This document shows positions 45,185 through 54,182 of a DNA stretch of 64,000 nt, in pieces. Each line of letters begins with the position of its first letter. The first letter of the stretch is position 1. The position numbers and the translations under genes are program-made. A model generated the notes under the pieces. It did no database searches, had not been told where the DNA came from, and was given only the letters and a program-made list of their open reading frames with translations. The stretch comes from an uncultured Pontibacter sp. (GTDB lineage Bacteria > Bacteroidota > Bacteroidia > Cytophagales > Hymenobacteraceae). Where the stretch lies: contig NZ_CANLMZ010000006.1 of NCBI RefSeq assembly GCF_947492645.1, forward strand, positions 124,001 to 188,000, given 5' to 3'.

Positions 45185-45754
45185 ATGGTAAAACCGGATC
45201 GGAAGCGGAACAGGTTGGTGGGGTATAATTACAGCAGGGAAGGGCTGTATTTTGTTACCTCCTGTGTGCAGGATAAGGCCTGCGTGTTCGGATATGTGGC
45301 GGACGGGGAAATGGTGCTGAATAAGTATGGGCAAATTGCAGAGACACAATGGCATTGGCTTGCGGAGCAGTACCCATACGTGGTGTTGCACGTTTTCGTG
45401 GTGATGCCGAACCATGTGCACGCCATACTAGAGATTGATCAGGGATTTGACACCGATTTATACGGGAAAGATTCGCAAATGACTGCTAAGGAACGATTTT
45501 TCGGGAACGATTCGGACAGGTCGCGACCTGTCCCTACGAGGAAGATCAAATCAATTTCTGAGCTGATGGGGGTATACAAAACCACTACTTCCAAGCTGAT
45601 CCGGCAAGCTGGCCTGAATAATTTTGCCTGGCAGCGTTCTTTTCACGACCACATCATCCGCCACGAAAGAGCATACCGCCACATTATGCAATACATCCTA
45701 AACAATCCCGCCCTCTGGCAAGAAGATGTCTTTTATCAGGAATCCCTTTCGTAG
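45185..45754 (+). CDS. REP-associated tyrosine transposase (RAYT)
   Basis: 189 residues of the Y1/IS200-like HUH family. The metal-binding pair His77 and His79 lies in VVMPNHVHAILE, and Tyr131 in GVYKTTTSKLI is the catalytic tyrosine. NYSREGLYFVTSC at the N-terminus and HDHIIRHERAYRHIMQYILNNPALWQED at the C-terminus are typical RAYT segments. These transposases nick and mobilise REP palindromes. Unusually, codons 109-118 are encoded by an embedded copy of the REP palindrome (45509-45539), and the TAG stop at 45752-45754 lies inside another copy. All catalytic residues are intact. Confidence 0.93.
   Translation: MVKPDRKRNRLVGYNYSREGLYFVTSCVQDKACVFGYVADGEMVLNKYGQIAETQWHWLAEQYPYVVLHVFVVMPNHVHAILEIDQGFDTDLYGKDSQMTAKERFFGNDSDRSRPVPTRKIKSISELMGVYKTTTSKLIRQAGLNNFAWQRSFHDHIIRHERAYRHIMQYILNNPALWQEDVFYQESLS
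45509..45539 (-). repeat. REP palindrome copy 3, inside the RAYT frame
   Basis: A 31-base palindrome identical, in reverse complement, to bases 45749-45779 of copy 4. It sits in frame within the transposase gene and encodes residues 109-118 (DSDRSRPVPT) plus the first base of Arg119. Confidence 0.9.
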
Positions 45755-45780
45755 GGACAGGTCGCGACCTGTCCGAATCG
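45748..45780 (+). repeat. REP palindrome copy 4, supplying the RAYT stop
   Basis: TTCGTAGGGACAGGTCGCGA, then CCTGTCCGAATCG; its TAG (45752-45754) is the transposase stop codon. Confidence 0.9.
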
Positions 45781-45790
45781 TGCACCAATC

Positions 45791-45843
45791 CGTCCGAATC
45801 GATCCCTGACCTGTCAGAACCTTGCACCGACCTGTCCGAATCG
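45791..45843 (+). repeat. Degenerate REP half-copies
   Basis: Downstream of copy 4 lie CGTCCGAATCG (45791-45801), CCTGACCTGTCAGAACC, and CGACCTGTCCGAATCG (45828-45843), which look like half or decayed REP copies. Confidence 0.65.
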
Positions 45844-46083
45844 CATGCTGAAAACTTTATACTGAAAATCGAAACCAGCTCATATCACGCAGCATACCAG
45901 TCCGGTCAGCAAGTCTGTTTATGAAACTGGGTTTTGGTAACGCTTCAGACAATCACAGTTCAAAGAAATGCATCGGGATAAGTATGGAAACTATGAAATA
46001 CTTGATAAATACTTGTCTTACTTTGCGTTGCAAAAGTATAAATGGTAAGTTCATGTAATCTTGCTATTTAACCTCTTGCTCCT

Positions 46084-47268
46084 ATGAAAAACCTCCCCAT
46101 TTTCTTCCTCCTCACCATCCTATTCTTCCAAACCCACGCCCAAACCATTACCAAACTTGATGGCAGCCAAATAACCGCCACAGCCTTAGACCAAAAGATA
46201 CACCAGCTGATGCAGGAGGCGCAGGTGCAAGGCCTGGCAGTTGCGGTGTTTAATAACAAGCCGGTTTACAAGAAAGCCTTTGGCTACAAGAACTTACAAA
46301 CAAAAGAGCCACTTAAAGTTACAACCAACCTGTATGGCGCATCGCTGAGCAAGGCGGTGTTTGCGGTGCTGGTGATGAAACTGGTTGAAGAAAGCACGCT
46401 GGACCTGGACAAGCCGCTGCAAAGTTACCTGCCGCAGCCCATTTATAAGTACAAGCCCCAGACCAAATGGCACGACAACTACTCCGACCTGGAAGCCGAC
46501 AGTCTGTACAGCCAGGTAACAGCGCGAATGTGCCTGGCCCATACGTCGGGCTTTCCTAACTGGAGGTTCTTTGAAGAGGACCAGAAGCTGCGAGTAAAGT
46601 ATAAACCCGGTACAAAATATAGCTACTCCGGCGAGGGGCTGGTATACCTGCAGGTGGTGCTCGAGAAAATGACGGGCAAACCGCTGGCGCAGCTGATGCA
46701 GGAAAAGGTGTTTAAGCCGGCAGGCATGAAGGCATCATCGTATACCTGGCAGCCACGCTTTGAAAAAGATTATGCGCTGGGGCATAAGATAAACGGAGCG
46801 CTTTACCCCAAAGACAAAGACAACGAAGCCAGGTCGGCCAGCACCCTCGAAACCACTCTCCACGATTATACTTTGTTTATGCAGGCAGTATTGCAGCACA
46901 AGCTCTTAAAACCAGCCACAACCAAAGAGATGTTTTCGCCCCAGGTCAGGATAAGGTCTGCGGCGCAGTTTGGCCCCCTGAGCCAGCGCGAAACAAACGC
47001 CAACGATGCCATTGCCTTGAGCTACGGACTAGGGTGGGGTTTGCTGCAGTCGCCACACGGTACAGGGGCTTTTAAAGAGGGCCACGGCGATGGCTTCCAG
47101 CACTACAGCATTATTTTCCCGGAGCAGGGGACAGGCATCATACTTATGAGCAACTCCGATAACGCCGAAAGCATTTTTAAGTACCTCCTCGAAACAGCCA
47201 TTGCCGACACCTTCACCCCCTGGGCCTGGGAAAACTATATTCCCTATGATCAGCAGGAAAAAAAGTAA
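46084..47268 (+). CDS. Serine hydrolase (beta-lactamase family, class C-like)
   Basis: 394 residues with a signal peptide (residues 1-20, ends THAQ). The penicillin-binding/AmpC fold motifs are visible: SxxK as Ser87-Leu-Ser-Lys90, Tyr181-Ser182-Gly183 in YSGEGL as the YxN-like element, and a late HGDG in the KTG position. The order and spacing match the widespread serine hydrolase/esterase family in Bacteroidota, most of which are not beta-lactamases; physiological substrate is unknown. A periplasmic peptidase or esterase is likely. Confidence 0.88.
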   Translation: MKNLPIFFLLTILFFQTHAQTITKLDGSQITATALDQKIHQLMQEAQVQGLAVAVFNNKPVYKKAFGYKNLQTKEPLKVTTNLYGASLSKAVFAVLVMKLVEESTLDLDKPLQSYLPQPIYKYKPQTKWHDNYSDLEADSLYSQVTARMCLAHTSGFPNWRFFEEDQKLRVKYKPGTKYSYSGEGLVYLQVVLEKMTGKPLAQLMQEKVFKPAGMKASSYTWQPRFEKDYALGHKINGALYPKDKDNEARSASTLETTLHDYTLFMQAVLQHKLLKPATTKEMFSPQVRIRSAAQFGPLSQRETNANDAIALSYGLGWGLLQSPHGTGAFKEGHGDGFQHYSIIFPEQGTGIILMSNSDNAESIFKYLLETAIADTFTPWAWENYIPYDQQEKK

Positions 47269-47408
47269 GCCTTTTATACTTATGCAGGCCCAAACCAAAG
47301 ACTACCTCATACTTGAGCACCCGCCTTTACACGCTGTTGCAGTAGGCTTAAGAGGCAGCTGGCATGAAACAACAGCGCTAAGCTATTTGCAGCCCTGCAG
47401 CTATACTA

Positions 47409-47963
47409 TCAGATGCGGCTGATCTTGCTTCCCATTTTAGCATCAAAGTCTGCCTCTGATGTAGTGCCGGTAAGTGCGATGGCCTTTAAAGAAAGCGCGG
47501 CGCAGGCATGTGCGTCTGAAGCGGCCCTGTGGTGCAGAAAATCTATCTGGTGCATGTTACAGAGCGTTTTAAGGTCATACTTGCTCATGCCTTTCCAGAT
47601 ATTTTTGGAGAACTTCAGGCTGCAGGAATAGCGTGCTTCGGGCAAAGGTATGCTGTAGGTGGCCAGGGTTTTACGCAGCACGCTCATGTCAAAGCTGGCA
47701 TTGTGGGCGATCAGGAACTGGCCCTCCAGGTATGGCTTCAGCACCGGCCACAGCTCCCGGAAATCCGGCTGGTCTTTTACATCGGCGGGCCTGATGCCGT
47801 GTACCGCCACATTAAAATGATTAAAGTGCGGGTAATATAAGGGTTTGATAAGCCAGGAACGCGTCTCAACAATCTTCTTATTCCGAACTACAGTCAAGCC
47901 AATCTCACAAGGGCTGTCTCGTTGCGGGGTGGCAGTCTCAAAATCAATAGAGATAAAATCCAT
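47409..47963 (-). CDS. DEDDh 3'-5' exonuclease (DnaQ-like)
   Basis: 184 residues from ATG 47963. Exo I motif is FISIDFET (Asp7, Glu9), Exo II contains IAHNASFDMSVLR, Exo III is HHRAASDAHACA with His and Asp. All four acidic residues and the His of a DEDDh nuclease are present. The domain is alone, without polymerase, UvrC or helicase parts, so it is a free proofreading-type or RNase T-like exonuclease. Its 3' end overlaps nothing convincing; a 46-codon plus-strand frame across its end is not called. Confidence 0.88.
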   Translation of the reverse strand: MDFISIDFETATPQRDSPCEIGLTVVRNKKIVETRSWLIKPLYYPHFNHFNVAVHGIRPADVKDQPDFRELWPVLKPYLEGQFLIAHNASFDMSVLRKTLATYSIPLPEARYSCSLKFSKNIWKGMSKYDLKTLCNMHQIDFLHHRAASDAHACAALSLKAIALTGTTSEADFDAKMGSKISRI

Positions 47964-47969
47964 GCCCAA

Positions 47970-48381
47970 AGGTAAGAATTAATGCACACTTGTAGCCCGG
48001 GAAATTGGCTTGGCGCAGGGTCATTTTACAGGTTTTACAGGCTTGTTTCTCACATCAGCGCCGCGACAGGAATCATGTAAGCCAGAAATCGATACTAAGA
48101 GCAGCCGGGAGTGCAGCCTGCGCCACCGGCTGCGTTTCGAAAGTATAATAAGCCTGTCTCTAAAAAGGATAATCCAACTAAAGTATAGAAAATAATCTCT
48201 ATATTAGGCTTAGCTAAACGAATACTGCATCAGGCATAGCACCAGCAGCTTTTTAGTGGCCTACTGGTAATGGTGTATTTTGTTTTACGTGGAAGGCATG
48301 CGGTAAAACAATAGCTATCTCGCAAGCCCTAATCCGCGTATAGAAGAATGCATTTAAATTCAGGTACGAGAACCATCCGCT
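47970..48381 (+). other. Intergenic region before the telA operon
   Basis: About 410 bases between the divergent exonuclease and the telA operon. GCAGCC and GGCTGC form a weak inverted repeat near 48115. Several AAGTATA words. No gene or clear promoter box. Confidence 0.4.
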
Positions 48382-48828
48382 ATGTTAATTTTTTGGACAC
48401 TTGTTATAGGAGCCATACTGGGCTATATTTTTGGACACTACATACGGCCTAATACCCGTTTGCAGGCTGCCCTTAAAGAAGTAAGGGCTAAAAGTATAGC
48501 GGCCCTGGAAGAAGGAAACAAAGGTGTTTATAAAACCATTGTTACCGATCATAACCAGTCCTCGGAGCTGGTAACCGAAGTGAAGGAGCTGGCAGTTACA
48601 GAAGCTGGCCAGGTAAAGGTGCAGTATCTTAGTGCGTACTATAAAAACCCGGAGTTCAGAACCAAGAAAGGAGAGGCCCTGCTGCGCGAAGTGCAGGACC
48701 TGCTTGGCGAGTACCTGCCCCTGGAAGAGATAGAGTGGTACGAAACCACCCAACGGCACGAGAATATTAAAAAGCACCTTCATTCGTTAGATAAATATCA
48801 GTCAAACCAACCCGGAACCAGAACATAA
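48382..48828 (+). CDS. Membrane-anchored hypothetical protein of the telA operon
   Basis: 148 residues. One hydrophobic N-terminal helix (MLIFWTLVIGAILGYIFGHYI) is followed by a soluble alpha-rich part with coiled-coil character (ALKEVRAKSIAALEEGNKGVYKTIV; KKGEALLREVQDLLGEYLPLEEIEWYE). Its last codons overlap the telA start (ATG at 48828 within the stop region), so translation is coupled. No family recognised; probably a cytoplasm-facing membrane partner of TelA. Confidence 0.68.
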   Translation: MLIFWTLVIGAILGYIFGHYIRPNTRLQAALKEVRAKSIAALEEGNKGVYKTIVTDHNQSSELVTEVKELAVTEAGQVKVQYLSAYYKNPEFRTKKGEALLREVQDLLGEYLPLEEIEWYETTQRHENIKKHLHSLDKYQSNQPGTRT

Positions 48829-49913
48829 TGGCAGACAAAGAAATCACCATCGCCGAAAACAAAGCGCTTATCGAGCAGAAAGCACAGGCCATCTCTAAAA
48901 CCATCGACCCGAGTAACCCTGAAACCCTGAGTAACTTTGGCGTGGAAACGCAGCGCAAGCTTGGCTACTACTCCAACGAACTGCTTACCAAAGTTAAGGT
49001 AAAAGACTCCGGAGATGCCGGCGAAGCCATAAACGAGCTCCTTACCCAGATCAACATGATCAAGGTGGATGAGGAAGAGAAGAAAGGCCTGTTTTCGCGT
49101 TTGCCTTTTGTGAACAAGTTTAAGGACAGGGCGCAACGCATTGCCAGCCAGTATAACTCTATTTCGGAGAACGTGGATGATGTGGTGATAAAGCTGGAGA
49201 AGACCCGCCAGAGTGTGCTTAAAGACACCACTAGCCTGGAAGTGATGTTTAATCAGGCTGTGGAGTATATACACGAGATCAGGGCAGTAATTGCCGCCGG
49301 CAAAATGAAAATTGAGGAGATCGAAAACGAGACCATACCCAAACTGCAGGCCGAAGTAGATGCCAGCAACCAGGACGAACTGGCCGTGCAGCGCCTCAGC
49401 GATATGGTGGCATTTAAAGAGCGGCTCGAAAAGAAGGTGCACGATTTTATGCTTTCCCATACGATTGCCACACAATCGATGCCGCAGATACGCATGATAC
49501 AGACCTCAAACGATGTGCTGGCGCAGAAAATACAGAACTCCATTGTAACCGTTATACCTGTATGGCGGCAGCAGGTGGCTATTGCCCTGGGGCTGGAGAA
49601 GCAACGCAAGGCACTTGAAATCCAGAAAAAAGTAACCGACACCACAAACGAAATGCTGCGCAAAAACTCTGAGCTGCTGAAGAAGAACGTGGTTATAGCA
49701 GCAGAAGAAAACGAGCGCGGCATTGTGGATGTGGAAACCCTTAAGAAGGTAAACCGCGATATGGTGGAAACGCTGGATGCGGTGATCAAGATTTCAGAAG
49801 AGGGCAGCAAAAAGCGCGAAGAAGCCGTTAAGGAGCTTGCAGCGGTGCAGGAAGAGCTGAACAGTAAAATTATCGGCTCTTTTGGCAAATCAAAACAAAT
49901 AGAAGTGGAGTAA
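48828..49913 (+). CDS. telA: TelA/toxic anion resistance family protein
   Basis: 361 residues matching TelA/KlaA: a long helical protein with FGVETQRKLGYYSNELLTKVKVKD near the start, LPFVNKFKDRAQRIASQYNSISENVDDVVIKLEKTRQ, ATQSMPQIRMIQTSNDVLAQKIQNSIVTVIPVWRQQVAIALGL and a final coiled-coil (KKVTDTTNEMLRKNSELLKKN). The family was named for tellurite resistance but is also linked to phage inhibition, stress and membrane adaptation; the mechanism is not known. The start overlaps the previous gene's stop by one or two bases. Confidence 0.93.
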   Translation: MADKEITIAENKALIEQKAQAISKTIDPSNPETLSNFGVETQRKLGYYSNELLTKVKVKDSGDAGEAINELLTQINMIKVDEEEKKGLFSRLPFVNKFKDRAQRIASQYNSISENVDDVVIKLEKTRQSVLKDTTSLEVMFNQAVEYIHEIRAVIAAGKMKIEEIENETIPKLQAEVDASNQDELAVQRLSDMVAFKERLEKKVHDFMLSHTIATQSMPQIRMIQTSNDVLAQKIQNSIVTVIPVWRQQVAIALGLEKQRKALEIQKKVTDTTNEMLRKNSELLKKNVVIAAEENERGIVDVETLKKVNRDMVETLDAVIKISEEGSKKREEAVKELAAVQEELNSKIIGSFGKSKQIEVE

Positions 49914-49916
49914 CAG

Positions 49917-50099
49917 ATGGCAGAAGAAAAGAATACAAACGCTACCCCGGCCAATATACTCACGCAGGAGCAGGATGAATTGCTGGACCTCTACATACAG
50001 AAACTCGACAGTTTTTTTGAAGAGCTTAAGCAAGCCGAGAAAACCGAGGTAGCCATCGAAACACAGCACCTTAAGCGCATACTCTCAAAATCCTCGTGA
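49917..50099 (+). CDS. Small helical protein of the telA operon, 60 aa
   Basis: Begins 3 bases after telA. MAEEKNTNATPANILTQEQD precedes a single long amphipathic helix (ELLDLYIQKLDSFFEELKQAEKTEVAIETQ). Short, acidic then basic, no signal or membrane span. Tight spacing supports a real gene in the operon. No family recognised. Confidence 0.6.
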   Translation: MAEEKNTNATPANILTQEQDELLDLYIQKLDSFFEELKQAEKTEVAIETQHLKRILSKSS

Positions 50100-50227
50100 G
50101 GCGTGCAGGCTCCTTTTTCAAGGCTCAACAAGTATAAATTTAGGTAGATACTGGAAAGGGTAAATTACCGGCTGAAGGGCCGGCCACCAGTTAAGGCAAA
50201 TTATCAGCAGCATCAAACAGTCGTTTA

Positions 50228-51154
50228 ATGATCAACTTTTTTCGCACCCTTTTCGGATTTGGCAGGCCTGCAGGTAACAGAACGGTGGTGGGTATACCTA
50301 CGGCGGTAGATATAAAGGATGCGCCCTTTGTAAGAGCGTCAAATAAAAGGCTTAAAACGCTGCAGGAATTATACTTAAAGTATAAAGCTACCGCCCATGC
50401 CGAAAAAATAAAGACCATTCTCGAGAAAACGAAAAAGATACACAACTACCTGCTAGCTAAAAAAAGGGTGCACGAGTTGGAGCTGTTCCATATACAGCAT
50501 ACAGATCATTTTATAAATGCCTTCTCGGTGATAATGGAAGTATACCAGCGGCACGTTGGCCCTATAGCCGTTACATCGCCGGTAAGGCCACATGCAGCAG
50601 CGTCAGCGCCTCTGCCTAAGGCCAAATCGCAGCAGCCCAACAGGCCTTATGTGCACCAAACCAGCCAGCGCCCCTTCGAGGAAAAGGTGGAGGAGGTACT
50701 GCGTAAAATAGAGACGGAAACGCTGAAAGGTATAAACACAGCACAAAAGGTTTCTGAAATGATGCGCCGTGTTGCAGGGCAGGGGCCACAGGTTATTGTT
50801 GAAACCCTTGATACCAAGATACCAGCTTTAAGTGTGCCTGTGATTGCCATCGATACATACTCCAAAATCTACTATACTAAAGAGCTGGGCAGCGCAGGCA
50901 CCATGTCCGCCGAGATCGGGTATACATCCCCAGAATCAGAAAAAACAAGCTTTATAGCGCATGTAGCCGCCAAGTTAAAACTGGATGCAGGTTCGCTTTC
51001 GTACATGGGCAACACCTTACTTGCTTTACCCGGAATCAAGAACAGAAATCCGGCAGCCTATGCTCCGGTGTTGTCCTGGAACGGATGCGCCTATGTGCTG
51101 AACTTGCAGGACTACCGCCTCTTCCCGGTTAAAACGCACCGGAAAAGCATTTAA
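50228..51154 (+). CDS. Hypothetical protein, 308 aa, telA operon
   Basis: A soluble protein in three parts. An N-terminal helical part (residues about 35-115; RLKTLQELYLKYKATAHAEKIKTILEKTKKIHNYLLAKKRVHELELFHIQH), a Pro/Ala/Gln-rich linker (about 118-155; PVRPHAAASAPLPKAKSQQPNRP), and a C-terminal beta-rich part (about 200-308; PVIAIDTYSKIYYTKELGSAG ... LSYMGNTLLALPGIKN ... ALVLSWNG-like, CAYVLNLQDYRLFPVK). The helical part resembles receiver or spectrin-like bundles only in outline. No family recognised. Its role with TelA is unknown. Confidence 0.6.
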   Translation: MINFFRTLFGFGRPAGNRTVVGIPTAVDIKDAPFVRASNKRLKTLQELYLKYKATAHAEKIKTILEKTKKIHNYLLAKKRVHELELFHIQHTDHFINAFSVIMEVYQRHVGPIAVTSPVRPHAAASAPLPKAKSQQPNRPYVHQTSQRPFEEKVEEVLRKIETETLKGINTAQKVSEMMRRVAGQGPQVIVETLDTKIPALSVPVIAIDTYSKIYYTKELGSAGTMSAEIGYTSPESEKTSFIAHVAAKLKLDAGSLSYMGNTLLALPGIKNRNPAAYAPVLSWNGCAYVLNLQDYRLFPVKTHRKSI

Positions 51155-51214
51155 ACTGTAAAAGCAGTTAAACTAAGCAGCCCCACAAGTTTAGCTTATA
51201 CTTATACTTTAAGT

Positions 51215-53845
51215 TTAGTGATCTGATGTGCTTTTGCGGTGTTGTATCAGCCTGAAATTCTCAACCAGTTTTACAGCTTCAGGTATGTCTTCGGCGAAGA
51301 GTGCGATAAAGGAACCCTCCGGTGCATACTCCAGGGCATGGGCCAGGGCGCGCGATTCCTGCTTTATCTCCAGTGGCTCCAACTCTGGCTTTACACTAAA
51401 GATGCCCTCCTTAAGCAGGTTGTTTATTTCTTTACCGTCACGGCCACGCAAGTCCTTGTCCTGCCTGATGATGATTTCATCGAACACCTGTGCTGCCAGC
51501 CTGCCAACTTCTTTCATGTCTTCGTCGCGACGGTCGCCTATACCTGCAATAATGCCTATTTTGCGGGTTGCATCCGTATTGTTTATAAACTCGCTTATAG
51601 CTTGCATGCTGGCAATGTTGTGTGCGTAATCTATCAATACCTCAGCATTGGGTAGCTTAAACAAGTTCATTCGGCCTGGTGTAGTTTCCGGGGAAGGTAT
51701 GAAAGTGCGCAAAGCGGTTTTTATCTCGTTTATCTCCATGTGCGATATATACCCAGCCAAGGTGGCGGCCAGCACATTGTAAATGTTAAACCGGGCTTTG
51801 CCTCCAAAAGTAAGCGGTATGTCTGCCACGCGGTCTACCCTGATTTTGTACGTGTTCTTAAAGATGGAGATGAAACCGTCTTCCAGCACAGCAGCCAATC
51901 CGCCTTTGGAAATGTGCTCCATGATGCGCGGGTTGTGCTCATCTAAACTGAAATAGGCAATTTTGCAGCGTAAGCCAACGGCCATGCCATACACCAGATC
52001 ATCATCCGCGTTTAAAACAGCATAGCCGTTCTGGCAAACGGTTTTTGGGATAACAGCCTTCACTTTAGCCATGTCCTCTACAGAGTTTATGTCGCCCAGG
52101 CCCAGGTGGTCTTCCGAAACGTTCATCACAACCCCGATGTCGCATTGGGTGAAGGCAAGGCCGGAGCGTAGCATACCGCCCCGGGCACACTCCAGCACCG
52201 CATAGTTTACAGTCGGGTCTTTTAGCACAAACTCGCTGCTGTAAGAGCCGGTGGTGTCGCCTTTAATTATTTTATAGCCTTGTATGTAGATGCCGTCGGT
52301 GGTGGTATAGCCTACTTTATACCCTTTAAAATTAAGCATGTGGGCTGTAAGGCGCGTGGTGGTGGTTTTTCCGTTAGTTCCGGTTATAGCCACAATAGGT
52401 ATGCGCGACGGGGAGCCATGCGGGAACAGCATGTTTATAATGGGCTCAGCCACATTGCGGGGCAGGCCGTCGGTAGGGGAGATGTGCATCCGGAGACCAG
52501 GAGCGGCATTTACCTCTATCACGGCACCACGCGTTTCAGGCAGCGGAATCGCAATATCAGAGGTCATCACGTCTACGCCGCAAATATCCAGCCCGATAAT
52601 ACCGGCTATACGCTCTGCCATCAGCACATTATACGGGTGCACTATATCGGTTACATCGGTTGCGGTGCCGCCGGTACTTAAGTTGGCGGTACTTTTTAAG
52701 TATAAAACTTCGCCTGCCGGCAGCACAGAATTCAGGGTAAGGCCTTTCTCCCGTAAAATGCGGCGGCTCAGTTTATCTATTTTGATATGTGTAAGGGCTT
52801 TTTCGTGACCTATGCCGCGCCTGGGGTCTTTGTTTACCTTGTTTACAAGTTGCCTGATAGAAGAGACGCCATCTCCTGTAACCATCGCCGGGGTCCGCCG
52901 GGCAGCAGCAATAAACTTACCGTTGATAACCAGGAGCCTGTAGTCGAAACCTTCTATGTACTGCTCTACCATCACCGCCTCAGAAAAATGCTGTGCTTCG
53001 GTAAAGCCTTTGTGTGCATCTTTCCAGGTAGGCAGATTTATACTTGCTCCTTTGCCCTGGTTGCCGTACAGTGGCTTGGTAACCACAGGGTAGCCCAGTT
53101 CATCTATTGCCTGTTCCAGCCCTCGCGTGGTATACACTATTTTGCCTTGTGGCACGGGTATGCCCGCCTCCTGAAGTATAAGTTTGGTTTTATTTTTATC
53201 GCCTGCGTTTTCTACGGCAAAGCAGGAGGTGTTGCTGCACATGGCGGCTTGTATGTGTTTCTGGTAAACGCCGTAGCCCAGGTGTATCAGACCGCTTTGC
53301 TCGTTTTGTATGTAGGGGATGTTACGGTTTACGGCTTCACGGATAATGGCTTCTGTACTTGGCCCGAAATATTCGTCTTCCCGTATCTGGTGCAGTTTGG
53401 CCACATCCTGTATCACGCTTACTTTTTCGTTACGCACCAGGGCCTCTGTTATGCGCACGGCCGCTTCTGCGGCATACTCTCCGGCACGTTCTTCCTGGTA
53501 CGAAAACACAACAAAGTCTATACCAGGCTGGCTGGAGGCGTAGCGCCTGCCATAGCCGCTGTCCATGCCTGCCATTGTTTGCAGCTCCAGGGCTATGTGC
53601 TGCACCACTTTGCTTAAGGTGGTGCCCTCGTTTACCAACCTGATAAAGCCGCCTTCTGTACCCTCTGATGAGCGGTGTTTGTACAAACCGGGAAGAAGCT
53701 TCTGAAGCTTTTGTGCCAGTTGCGGCACCTCATTTGTTTGTATATGCTGCTGGTCCTCGAGGTCTAGCTTGAGCATAATAACCTTTGGGTGCTTAATAGA
53801 CCAGTAACTAGGCCCGCGCATTATCTTAAGTTTAAGGATTTTCAT
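51215..53845 (-). CDS. cphA: Cyanophycin synthetase
   Basis: 876 residues. An N-terminal domain (about 1-160, beginning MKILKLKIMRGPSYWS), an ATP-grasp domain (about 200-480; YPVVTKPLYGNQGKGASINL and ICGVDVMTS ... VIEVNAAPGLRMH) and a Mur-ligase-like domain (about 490-870; AITGTNGKTTTTRL, VLECARGGMLRSGLAF, VMNVSEDHLGLG, DYAHNIASMQAI). The ATP-grasp module adds Asp to the poly-Asp backbone and the Mur-like module adds Arg, giving the multi-L-arginyl-poly-L-aspartate storage polymer. The full set of catalytic motifs is present. No cphB cyanophycinase or isoaspartyl dipeptidase gene is in the window. Confidence 0.95.
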   Translation of the reverse strand: MKILKLKIMRGPSYWSIKHPKVIMLKLDLEDQQHIQTNEVPQLAQKLQKLLPGLYKHRSSEGTEGGFIRLVNEGTTLSKVVQHIALELQTMAGMDSGYGRRYASSQPGIDFVVFSYQEERAGEYAAEAAVRITEALVRNEKVSVIQDVAKLHQIREDEYFGPSTEAIIREAVNRNIPYIQNEQSGLIHLGYGVYQKHIQAAMCSNTSCFAVENAGDKNKTKLILQEAGIPVPQGKIVYTTRGLEQAIDELGYPVVTKPLYGNQGKGASINLPTWKDAHKGFTEAQHFSEAVMVEQYIEGFDYRLLVINGKFIAAARRTPAMVTGDGVSSIRQLVNKVNKDPRRGIGHEKALTHIKIDKLSRRILREKGLTLNSVLPAGEVLYLKSTANLSTGGTATDVTDIVHPYNVLMAERIAGIIGLDICGVDVMTSDIAIPLPETRGAVIEVNAAPGLRMHISPTDGLPRNVAEPIINMLFPHGSPSRIPIVAITGTNGKTTTTRLTAHMLNFKGYKVGYTTTDGIYIQGYKIIKGDTTGSYSSEFVLKDPTVNYAVLECARGGMLRSGLAFTQCDIGVVMNVSEDHLGLGDINSVEDMAKVKAVIPKTVCQNGYAVLNADDDLVYGMAVGLRCKIAYFSLDEHNPRIMEHISKGGLAAVLEDGFISIFKNTYKIRVDRVADIPLTFGGKARFNIYNVLAATLAGYISHMEINEIKTALRTFIPSPETTPGRMNLFKLPNAEVLIDYAHNIASMQAISEFINNTDATRKIGIIAGIGDRRDEDMKEVGRLAAQVFDEIIIRQDKDLRGRDGKEINNLLKEGIFSVKPELEPLEIKQESRALAHALEYAPEGSFIALFAEDIPEAVKLVENFRLIQHRKSTSDH

Positions 53846-54182
53846 AGATATAGGTGGATACAGGCTTTACCGGCACTATATAAAAGCATACAGGAGGAAG
53901 ATGCTGCTTATTATCTACCTATACGTAAGGCGGGCTACAACGACAGCGGCTCGAAATGCAAAATGAGCGGAAGCGCCATAAAATAAGTGTAAGTATCTGT
54001 TTTGACGTTGAGTAGTAGGTAATTATACTTAGGGAACTAGTTAAGCGCACAGCATCCATCCAGGACAAGCGAAGCATAGTATTTCGCTAGCTACTGCCAT
54101 AGAAGAAGCTGCAAACTAGCTGCAACAAAGATCCATACCTGTAGGCAGCAGGGGCAGCACAAGAATACTGCTATGGCAGGTT
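53846..54182. other. Intergenic region
   Basis: About 340 bases upstream of cphA and downstream of the histidine kinase gene, both minus-strand. No terminator with a T-run, no protein-like frame and no strong promoter box were seen. Confidence 0.4.

Noticed and set aside
45003-45843. Repeated palindromes as a possible CRISPR array
   Set aside because: Copies are irregularly spaced, in both orientations, and tied to a RAYT gene; no cas genes. They are REP elements.
47282-47422. 46-codon plus-strand frame after the serine hydrolase
   Set aside because: Overlaps the 3' end of the exonuclease gene and shows no recognisable motif.
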